From Hyphomicrobiales bacterium (GTDB taxonomy: Bacteria; Pseudomonadota; Alphaproteobacteria; Rhizobiales; Xanthobacteraceae), in NCBI GenBank assembly GCA_017305665.1, contig JAFKKH010000010.1, positions 62,001-126,000 of the forward strand: a stretch of DNA of 64,000 bases. Reading direction: 5' to 3'. The notes under the pieces were generated by a model. The model made no database searches. It was not told where the DNA came from and saw only the letters and a list, made by a program, of their open reading frames with translations. Below, one piece after another: positions 54,586 to 61,471 of the stretch; the first letter of the stretch is position 1; each line of letters begins with the position of its first letter. The translations under genes were made by a program, and so were the position numbers.

Positions 54586-55344
54586 TTAGAACGGCAGCAG
54601 CACGTCCATGACCTGTTGACCGTAGCGCGGTTGCTGGACGTCGCTGATCTGGCCGCGGCCGCCGTAGGAGATGCGGGCTTGCGCGATCTTGCTGGAGTCG
54701 ATGGTGTTGTCGCTCTGGATATCCTCCGGCCGCACGATGCCGGCGACGATCAGTTCGCGGATTTCCATGTTGACGCGGATTTCCTGCTTGCCCTCGACCA
54801 CGAGATTGCCGTTCGGCAGCACTTGCGTGACGACGGCGGCAACACTGGTCTGCAGATTCTCCTGCCGCTGCACCGAACCCTTGCCGTCGCTGGAGGCAGT
54901 CGAATCCGCCGTCAACAGACGGCCCGGCAGCACCTTCTGCGCACTGGCGCCGAGCAGCTTGGAGCCCGCGAAATCGGTAATTCCGGAGTCTTCCTTGTTG
55001 GTGCGGCTGCGCTGGGTCTCGTTGGCGATGTTGGCCTTGTCGGTGAAGTTCACGGTCACGGTGAGCAGATCGCCGACGCGGGCGGCGCGCTGATCCTTGA
55101 AGAACGCGCGGGAGCCGTTCCGCCACAACGAGTTGGCGTTGTAGGACACCGTCTCCGGTTTCGGCATCGGCATCTGCACCGGTTTGTAGCCGGGTTGCGT
55201 CGTCGGATTGTCGATCGCGGTCAGCTTTGGCTGTTCGCCGATCTGCGAGAGACGATTGATCGCCGAGCAACCGCCATTGAGTCCGGCTACGCTCAGCAAG
55301 GCGCCCGTTAGTACGATGCGGTTGATCCTGGATGACTTCAACAT
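54586..55344 (-). CDS. flgH: Flagellar L-ring lipoprotein FlgH
   Basis: The protein has 252 residues. A lipoprotein signal peptide with lipobox LNGGC (Cys near residue 26) is followed by NSLWRNGSRAFFKDQRAARV-GDLLTV, the FlgH signature. It forms the outer-membrane ring around the rod. It is the last gene of the flgF operon, six bases after flgA. Confidence 0.95.
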   Translation of the reverse strand: MLKSSRINRIVLTGALLSVAGLNGGCSAINRLSQIGEQPKLTAIDNPTTQPGYKPVQMPMPKPETVSYNANSLWRNGSRAFFKDQRAARVGDLLTVTVNFTDKANIANETQRSRTNKEDSGITDFAGSKLLGASAQKVLPGRLLTADSTASSDGKGSVQRQENLQTSVAAVVTQVLPNGNLVVEGKQEIRVNMEIRELIVAGIVRPEDIQSDNTIDSSKIAQARISYGGRGQISDVQQPRYGQQVMDVLLPF

Positions 55345-55349
55345 GAACG

Positions 55350-56459
55350 TTACTCGACTTTTGCGGATACGGGAGTGCTGTCGCTGGTGGTGGAGGCTGG
55401 GGCGGACGCGGTGTCGATAGCCGGCTCGGCGCTGGCGAGCCTGCGCGGCAGCACCGGTGCCGCGGGCGAGACCGACACCTTGCCGCGGCCGACCACGACG
55501 CCGGTGACGGTGCGCTTCGATTGCAGGTTGAGCACGCTGACGACGTCGCCTTCGGTGCCGGCCTCGGTGGCCTTGCCGCGCACGGTCAGATAAATCCCCG
55601 CCGCCTGATAGATCAGCGTCACGGCCTGATCCCGTTCGACGAGGTCCGGCTTGGTGAGATCCATGCGGTGCAGGGCCTGGCCGGCGCGCATCTGGCGGCG
55701 CGTCTGCATGCCGATGACATGATCGCGGTTCGCCGCGTCATTGCCGACTTCGGCCTTGGGGCGACGCTCCATCACCACGTCGGAGAATTTCAGCAGCGTG
55801 TTGCGGTCGACATCGCGCGTGAGCACCGGGGCTTCGACGGTTTCGACGGCGGTGCCGGTGAAGCGGAGGCGGGCGGGCGACTTGCCGGCATCATTGCCGA
55901 CTTCGAGCGTGACGTCGAAGCGGCCGTTGCGGGAATCGAACCGGGTCACCACCGGGCTGATGGCGCCGTTGTTGGTCGCGTCGAGCTGCATCGTGCGCAG
56001 GTCGGTATCGAAGGTCAGCGACAGGTCCTTGGCGTCGCCAAGCCCGTTGCGATGCTCGAGCGCGACCGCGATCTGCAATTCGATCTCGTCGGCGTCGAGG
56101 GTGCGCGCGAGCCGCGTCACCGTGACGCTTTGGATGCCCTTGGTGTCGACGCCGATCACCTGATGAGCGCGAAGCGCCTTGAGTACCTGCGCGGCGGGGA
56201 GGGTACCGGTGGTGCCGAGATCGGGCGCGCGGTAGATCGCGATCTGCGCGGAGCTGCCGGCGTTGTCGATGACGTCGCCGATCCGCACCACGTCGCCAGT
56301 GACCTTGACGGCGGCGCGCAACACCGGGACCGGAATCGCGGCGGCGGTCTGGATGGCGTTTGCCGTGGTAGCGTTCGTCGGGGCCGCATCGGTCGCGGCC
56401 AGCGCGGGGGCCGACAACGCGAGCAGCGCGGCGGCAACAAGGAGAGAGCGGATGGCCAT
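55350..56459 (-). CDS. flgA: Flagellar P-ring assembly chaperone FlgA
   Basis: The protein has 369 residues. A signal peptide (MAIRSLLVAAALLALSAPAL) is followed by an SAF-domain-type C-terminal half (GDVVRIGDVIDNAG; LTRDVDRNTLLKFSDVVMER; RRQMRAGQALHRMDL). The first half is longer than in enteric FlgA. It helps FlgI assemble in the periplasm. GGAGCTGACC precedes the ATG at 56459, which is preferred over 56474. Confidence 0.92.
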   Translation of the reverse strand: MAIRSLLVAAALLALSAPALAATDAAPTNATTANAIQTAAAIPVPVLRAAVKVTGDVVRIGDVIDNAGSSAQIAIYRAPDLGTTGTLPAAQVLKALRAHQVIGVDTKGIQSVTVTRLARTLDADEIELQIAVALEHRNGLGDAKDLSLTFDTDLRTMQLDATNNGAISPVVTRFDSRNGRFDVTLEVGNDAGKSPARLRFTGTAVETVEAPVLTRDVDRNTLLKFSDVVMERRPKAEVGNDAANRDHVIGMQTRRQMRAGQALHRMDLTKPDLVERDQAVTLIYQAAGIYLTVRGKATEAGTEGDVVSVLNLQSKRTVTGVVVGRGKVSVSPAAPVLPRRLASAEPAIDTASAPASTTSDSTPVSAKVE

Positions 56460-56470
56460 GGTCAGCTCCC

Positions 56471-57259
56471 TCACCGGAACAGTGCGGTTGCGGACTGCAG
56501 CATCTGATCGGCGGCGCTGATGACCTTGGCGTTCATCTCGTAAGCGCGCTGCGCGGCGATCAGGTCGGAGATTTCGGAGACCACCTCGACGTTGGCCTGC
56601 TCGAGATTGCTCTGCTGCATGTCGCCGTAGCCGTCGATATTGGCGATGCCGTCCTGCGGCGGACCGGAGGCCGGCGTTTCCGTGAAGTTGTTGTCGCCGA
56701 CCGGTTGCAGGCCGGCCTTGTTGACGAAGCGGGTGAGGCCGATCTGGCCGAGGATGGTCGGCGTGGTCGATCCCGGCAGTGTCACCGAGACCTGGCCTTG
56801 CGCGTTGATGGTGATGCCGGCGGAATTTTGCGGGATCGTGATCGTCGGCTGCACCGGGTTGCCCTGCGCGTTGACGATGCGGCCCTGGTTGTCCATCTGG
56901 AAGGTGCCGTCACGGGTGTATTGATAGGTGCCGTCGGGCATCTGGATCTTGAAGAAGCCTTCGCCGCGGATGGCGATGTCGAGATCGTTGCCGGTCTGCG
57001 ACAGCGTGCCCTGGCTCATCAGGCGCGGCGTGCCGACGGTCTTGACGCCGCCGCCGAGATCGATGCCCACCGGCAGGATGGTGCCCTGATCGGACGCCTG
57101 CGCGCCGACGCGGCGGACGTGGTCGTAGATCAGATCCTGAAATGCGGCCCGCTGCTTCTTGTAGCCGGTGGTGCGCAGGTTCGCGATGTTGTTGGAGATG
57201 ACCTGGACATTGAGCTCCTGGGCCGCCATCCCGGTCGCCGCGGTATAAAGTGCGCGCAT
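56471..57259 (-). CDS. flgG: Flagellar distal rod protein FlgG
   Basis: The protein has 262 residues. MRALYTAATGMAAQELNVQV, ISNNIANLRTTGYKKQRAAF and the C-terminus SNLEQANVEVVSEISDLIAA with ISAADQMLQSATALFR are diagnostic. It forms the distal rod through which L- and P-rings assemble. It is the second gene of the operon, 11 bases after flgF. Confidence 0.96.
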   Translation of the reverse strand: MRALYTAATGMAAQELNVQVISNNIANLRTTGYKKQRAAFQDLIYDHVRRVGAQASDQGTILPVGIDLGGGVKTVGTPRLMSQGTLSQTGNDLDIAIRGEGFFKIQMPDGTYQYTRDGTFQMDNQGRIVNAQGNPVQPTITIPQNSAGITINAQGQVSVTLPGSTTPTILGQIGLTRFVNKAGLQPVGDNNFTETPASGPPQDGIANIDGYGDMQQSNLEQANVEVVSEISDLIAAQRAYEMNAKVISAADQMLQSATALFR

Positions 57260-57270
57260 GATCTGTCTCC

Positions 57271-58038
57271 TTATGCCGGAACGTCAGCGAGTTTTTCGAT
57301 GGCCGACTTCTGCAGGTCGCTTTGCTGTTGCAGCAGCGTCGCCATCTGCGTGTAGGCGCGCGACACCTCGACCAAGCGGCTCATCTCGGTCACCGCATTG
57401 ACGTTGGACTTCTCGATGAATCCCTGATGGACCCGCGCGTTGACGTCGGGCTGGGCGAAGTTGCCTTCGCCGGCGGCGTAGAGGTTGGAACCTTCCTTGA
57501 GCAGCTTCTGCGCCTGCGTGAAGGAGACGAGCCGCAGCTTGCCGCGGATCGAGTCGGCGGCGTTGTTGGTGCCCTCGATCACGGTCACGGTGCCGTCGGC
57601 TGAAATCGCGACGTCGTGGTCGGTCTGCTGGAAGGTGATCGGCCCGTTGGAGCCGAGCACCTGATCGCCCGACGCGGTCACCAGCTGGCCCTGCGCGTTG
57701 ATCTGCAGCGCGCCGTCGCGGGTGTAGCGTTCGCCGGCCGGGGTCTGCACCACCAGAAACGCCTTGCCGTCGATGGCGACGTCGAGCGGGTTCTTGGTCT
57801 CCTCGGTCGGCCCGCCGGAGAAGTCGTGGAAGGTCGCGCGATCCTGCACGAAGCTGAGGCGGCGGTCGCGGCCGACGAAGTTGTCTTCGTGGGCGCCCGG
57901 CATCAGGTATTCCTCGAACAGCGAGCGGTCGGCCTTGAAACCGTTGGTGTTGACGTTCGCGACGTTGTTCGCAACGACATCCATCTGCCGTTCGAGCATC
58001 ATCTGCCGCGATAGTCCGATGAGGAGCGTATTCTCCAT
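57271..58038 (-). CDS. flgF: Flagellar proximal rod protein FlgF
   Basis: The protein has 255 residues starting MENTLLIGLSRQMMLERQMD, with VVANNVANVNTNGFKADRSL and a C-terminal QGFIEKSNVNAVTEMSRLVE helix. It is a proximal rod component and the first gene of flgF-flgG-flgA-flgH. Transcription probably starts from the sigma-54 element about 100 bases upstream. Confidence 0.93.
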   Translation of the reverse strand: MENTLLIGLSRQMMLERQMDVVANNVANVNTNGFKADRSLFEEYLMPGAHEDNFVGRDRRLSFVQDRATFHDFSGGPTEETKNPLDVAIDGKAFLVVQTPAGERYTRDGALQINAQGQLVTASGDQVLGSNGPITFQQTDHDVAISADGTVTVIEGTNNAADSIRGKLRLVSFTQAQKLLKEGSNLYAAGEGNFAQPDVNARVHQGFIEKSNVNAVTEMSRLVEVSRAYTQMATLLQQQSDLQKSAIEKLADVPA

Positions 58039-58140
58039 CGGTGGTTCTCCCCTTGCTGACCCGCGTCAGGCCCTCCCAGGCCGCCTGCGGATCGTTTCGA
58101 ACCTCGAGGCTCTCCCAAGCCTGCGGTTCGCCAAGGGTGT

Positions 58141-58158
58141 AGCGAAAGCCGTGCCAGT
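58141..58158 (-). promoter_or_regulatory. Sigma-54 promoter of flgF operon
   Basis: The minus strand reads ACTGGCACGGCTTTCGCT: TGGCACG at -24 and TCGC for TTGC at -12, with GG and GC ten bases apart. It lies 103 bases before flgF. Confidence 0.75.
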
Positions 58159-58284
58159 TCAGAAAATCATGTATTCACAGTAGCTTACTGAAAATGGCCG
58201 GGCCGAAGAGGGCGGCAGAAAGGTCTTGTTGACCATAATGACCCGGCAAAATCTTCCCAGCGCAGGGCTAAAAGAAAGATTCCA

Positions 58285-58313
58285 TTAACCATTGCGAACC
58301 TACTGTTAACCAT
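58285..58313 (+). promoter_or_regulatory. Pair of TTAACCAT motifs upstream of fliL
   Basis: TTAACCAT occurs at 58285-58292 and 58306-58313, 21 bases apart (two helical turns), same orientation, 80 bases before fliL. These are CtrA-type half-sites on the side facing the early flagellar genes. Confidence 0.55.
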
Positions 58314-58392
58314 ATGGGCGGTTGTGCGCCGGGGGCATTCGTATCGCGTTCTGGGCCTGCTCGGCGGCATTCGATTGAGACCAGGCAGAGCG

Positions 58393-58887
58393 ATGGCAGA
58401 AAACGAGCAGACCGAAGGTGCGGCGGCCGAAGGCGGCGGGCCGCTCGTCGCCAAGAACAGGTTCAAGCTGATCGTCGCGGCCGTGGTGCTCTTTTGTGTC
58501 GTCAGCGGCGCAGGCACCTGGTTCTTCTTCTTCCGCCACCATGGTGAGGAACAACACGCCGAGGCGCCGCCGCCGAAGCCGCCGGTGTTCGTCGATGTTC
58601 CGGAGATGCTGGTCAATCTGGTCGGGGCGCCGGGCGAGCGGGTGCAATATCTTAAGGTGAAGGTCGTCCTCGAAGTAAAGGACGAGCCGCAGGTCGAGAA
58701 GATCAAGCCGGCGCTGCCGCGGGTCACCGACCTCTTCCAGACCTACATGCGCGAACTCAGGCCCAGCGATCTCAACGGCTCGGCCGGACTGTTCCGCCTG
58801 AAGGAAGAAATGACCAAGCGGGTCAACACGGTGATCTCGCCCGGTCACGTCAACGCCGTGCTGTTCAAGGAAATCGTCATTCAGTGA
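58393..58887 (+). CDS. fliL: Flagellar basal body-associated protein FliL
   Basis: The protein has 164 residues. A cytoplasmic N-terminus (MAENEQTEGAA) is followed by a membrane helix (about 27-47) and a periplasmic SPFH-like domain (VDVPEMLVNLVGAPGERVQY; VNTVISPGHVNAVLFKEIVI). FliL encircles the stator and aids torque. The ATG at 58393 was preferred over 58324 because the upstream sequence is not FliL-like. First gene of fliL-fliM-DUF6468-motE-TPR. Confidence 0.92.
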   Translation: MAENEQTEGAAAEGGGPLVAKNRFKLIVAAVVLFCVVSGAGTWFFFFRHHGEEQHAEAPPPKPPVFVDVPEMLVNLVGAPGERVQYLKVKVVLEVKDEPQVEKIKPALPRVTDLFQTYMRELRPSDLNGSAGLFRLKEEMTKRVNTVISPGHVNAVLFKEIVIQ

Positions 58888-58929
58888 CGGGGGGAGTGTC
58901 GCCGGAAACGGTGCGCAGGGGTCTAGGTC

Positions 58930-60135
58930 ATGGCGGGCGAGAACGATCAAGTCGACCAGGATGCAATCGCAGCCCAGTGGGAAGCCTCGCTCGACTCCGA
59001 GGATCCCGCCGAGGCCGCGAAGGCCGCCGCCGCCAATGAACTCACAGAGGCGATGGCGGAGCAGTGGGCCGCCATGGTCGACGACGGCAGCCGCAACTTC
59101 GGCAACGGCAAGAACGGCGGCGAGCGGGTCCTGTCGCAGGAGGAAATCGACAACCTGCTCGGCTTCAGCGTCGGCGAGATGAATGTCGACGACAATTCCG
59201 GCATCCGCGCGATCATCGACTCGGCGATGGTGTCCTACGAACGCCTGCCGATGTTGGAAATCGTCTTCGACCGCCTGGTGCGGCTCATGACGACCTCCTT
59301 GCGCAATTTCACCTCCGACAACGTCGAGGTGTCGCTCGACCGCATCACCTCGGTGCGCTTCGGCGACTACATGAACTCGATTCCGCTGCCCGCGGTGCTC
59401 AGCGTGTTCAAGGCCGAGGAGTGGGAGAATTTCGGCCTCGCGATGGTCGACTCCAGCCTGATCTACTCCATGATCGACGTGCTGCTCGGCGGCCGGCGCG
59501 GCCAGACCTCGCTCCGCATCGAAGGCCGGCCCTACACCACGATCGAAACCAACCTGGTGAAGCGGCTGGTCGAAGTCGTGCTGGCCGACGCCGAGCAGGC
59601 GTTCCGCCCGCTGTCGCCGGTGACGTTCTCGATCGACCGCCTCGAAACCAATCCGCGTTTCGCCACCATCACCCGCCCGGCCAACGCCGCGATCCTGGTC
59701 CGGTTGCGCATCGATATGGAAGACCGCGGCGGCTACATCGAGCTGTTGCTGCCCTATGCCACCATCGAACCGATCCGCAACGTGCTGTTGCAGATGTTCA
59801 TGGGCGAAAAGTTCGGCCGCGACCCGATCTGGGAAGGCCATCTCGCCACCGAGATCGCGCAGGCGCAGATCGCGGTGGATGCGGTGCTGTACGAGGCCGA
59901 AATCCCGCTGAAGCAACTCATGACCCTGAAAGTCGGCGACACGTTGCCGCTGGAGATGCGCCCCGATGCCTCGGTCGCGGTGCGGTGCGGCAGCGTCACG
60001 CTGACCGAAGGCCGCATGGGCCGTGTCGGCGATCGCGTCGCCATCCGCGTCACCAAGCAATTGCGCAAACCGAATACGACCTTCGCCATGTTCGAGAAGG
60101 CCGACGAACAGACCAAGATGATGGAGGCCCAATGA
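58930..60135 (+). CDS. fliM: Flagellar motor switch protein FliM
   Basis: The protein has 401 residues. VLSQEEIDNLLGFSVGEMNV near residue 65-84 is the family motif normally near the N-terminus. Here it is preceded by a ~60-residue acidic Ala-rich extension (DQDAIAAQWEASLDSEDPAE). The central CheC-like domain and the C-terminal SpoA domain (ALKVGDTLPLEM-type) are complete. It binds CheY-P and switches rotation. Four-base overlap with the next gene. Confidence 0.93.
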   Translation: MAGENDQVDQDAIAAQWEASLDSEDPAEAAKAAAANELTEAMAEQWAAMVDDGSRNFGNGKNGGERVLSQEEIDNLLGFSVGEMNVDDNSGIRAIIDSAMVSYERLPMLEIVFDRLVRLMTTSLRNFTSDNVEVSLDRITSVRFGDYMNSIPLPAVLSVFKAEEWENFGLAMVDSSLIYSMIDVLLGGRRGQTSLRIEGRPYTTIETNLVKRLVEVVLADAEQAFRPLSPVTFSIDRLETNPRFATITRPANAAILVRLRIDMEDRGGYIELLLPYATIEPIRNVLLQMFMGEKFGRDPIWEGHLATEIAQAQIAVDAVLYEAEIPLKQLMTLKVGDTLPLEMRPDASVAVRCGSVTLTEGRMGRVGDRVAIRVTKQLRKPNTTFAMFEKADEQTKMMEAQ

Positions 60136-60578
60136 ACCACTCATTCGGATTAGTGATCGAGAGCCTTGTCGCGGTTCTTCTCATGCTGACAATCGGTTAC
60201 TGCATGCTGCTGAACAAGCGGCTGAAGCGGCTGAAGGCGGATGAGCAGTCGCTGAAGGCGACCATCGGCGAGTTGATCACGGCGACGGAAATCGCCGAAC
60301 GCGCCATCGGCGGGCTCAAGCACACCGTGCGCGACGTCAACGAAAACCTCGGCAACCAGATCGTAACCGCGACCGAACTGTCGCGGCATCTGTCGAAGCA
60401 GTTGACCGAAGGGGACGCCGTGCTCCGCCGCTTGTCGCGGATCGCTCTCGCGGCGCGTCCGGCTTCGGCGCAGGACTCCGAGGATGCCGAACAGCCCGCA
60501 CCGACCGATGCCCGCTCGGTTGCGGCCGCGGCTCGCGCATTCTCTGAACGCCGAAGGGCCAGCGGCCTCGCAGCATGA
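60132..60578 (+). CDS. DUF6468-type flagellar-operon membrane protein
   Basis: The protein has 148 residues. One N-terminal membrane helix (FGLVIESLVAVLLMLTIGYC) is followed by a long cytoplasmic or periplasmic coiled coil (KRLKRLKADEQSLKATIGEL) and a low-complexity Ala-rich tail. I know it as an unnamed protein conserved between fliM and motE in Hyphomicrobiales, with no established function. Start and stop each overlap the neighbouring genes by four bases, so it is translated with fliM and motE. Confidence 0.8.
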   Translation: MNHSFGLVIESLVAVLLMLTIGYCMLLNKRLKRLKADEQSLKATIGELITATEIAERAIGGLKHTVRDVNENLGNQIVTATELSRHLSKQLTEGDAVLRRLSRIALAARPASAQDSEDAEQPAPTDARSVAAAARAFSERRRASGLAA

Positions 60579-61372
60579 ATGCTTTCAAGGACATTCGTGT
60601 CATTCCGGTCGTCATGGTTGCGATCTTCGGGTTCGCCGTGATCAAGGTGGCCGGGCTCGTGATCGATGGCGGCTACGTCTTCGATTATCAGCCGAATGCG
60701 ACACAGCCATCCTGGGCCCAGGACAACCTGAATTTTCCGGGCGCGAAAACCGGCGATGCTGCCGACATCACCGGATCGGTGCCGGAGAAGAAGGAGGAGC
60801 CGAAGAAGGACGAGGCGAAGAAAGAGGAGTCCAAGCCGGCTGCTCCCGACGTGGCGAAGCCGGGCGTCGTCGCGATCCCAGAGCCCGGGCAGGCGGTCTC
60901 GCCGTCCGAGCGCGCGATCCTCGAGCGTCTTCAAAGCCGGCGCCAGGAACTCGATGCGCGCGCACGAGAAATCGACATTCGCGAGAGTCTGTTGAAGTCC
61001 GCCGAAAAGCGCATCGAGGGCCGCGTCGAGGAGATGAAGGGTATCGAGGCGCGGATCGCAACCGCGACCGAGCAGAAGAACGAGGCCGAGGCCGCGCGCT
61101 TCAAGGGCATCGTCACGATGTATGAGAACATGAAGCCGAAGGATGCCGCCAAGGTGTTCGACCGGCTGGAGATGCCGGTGCTGTTCGAGATCGCCTCGAA
61201 GATCGCGCCGCGCAAGATGTCGGACATTCTTGGCCAGATGTCGCCGCAGGCGGCCGAACGGCTGACCGTCGAGCTGGCCCGCCATGCCACCGGCGGCGAC
61301 GCCACCACGGCGTCCGCCGATCTGCCGAAGATCGAGGGCAAGCCGACGCCTCAACCTCAGACACGCAATTAA
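60575..61372 (+). CDS. motE: MotE family periplasmic motility chaperone
   Basis: The protein has 265 residues. A membrane/signal segment lies at about 11-32, a Lys/Glu-rich linker at 70-100, a coiled coil at about 110-165, and a C-terminal MgtE-N-like domain (MYENMKPKDAAKVFDRLEMP, KMSDILGQMSPQAAERLTVE). In Sinorhizobium MotE is a chaperone for the periplasmic motility protein MotC. It begins inside the stop of the DUF6468 gene (ATGA). Confidence 0.85.
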   Translation: MNAFKDIRVIPVVMVAIFGFAVIKVAGLVIDGGYVFDYQPNATQPSWAQDNLNFPGAKTGDAADITGSVPEKKEEPKKDEAKKEESKPAAPDVAKPGVVAIPEPGQAVSPSERAILERLQSRRQELDARAREIDIRESLLKSAEKRIEGRVEEMKGIEARIATATEQKNEAEAARFKGIVTMYENMKPKDAAKVFDRLEMPVLFEIASKIAPRKMSDILGQMSPQAAERLTVELARHATGGDATTASADLPKIEGKPTPQPQTRN

Positions 61373-61471
61373 TATCCTTGTTTAACAAGTCCTTAATTCC
61401 ACAATCCTAGAGTCCTGCCTGATCGGTGTCCAAGCGCCGGTCATGGGTTTTGAGTCGAGAGACGGTCTGGA

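Larger units (their letters stand above)
58039..58392. other. Divergent flgF / fliL regulatory region, 354 bases
   Basis: Contains the sigma-54 element for flgF and the TTAACCAT pair for fliL. I see no gene. The fliL frame extends upstream to 58324 but lacks a ribosome-binding site there. Confidence 0.55.
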
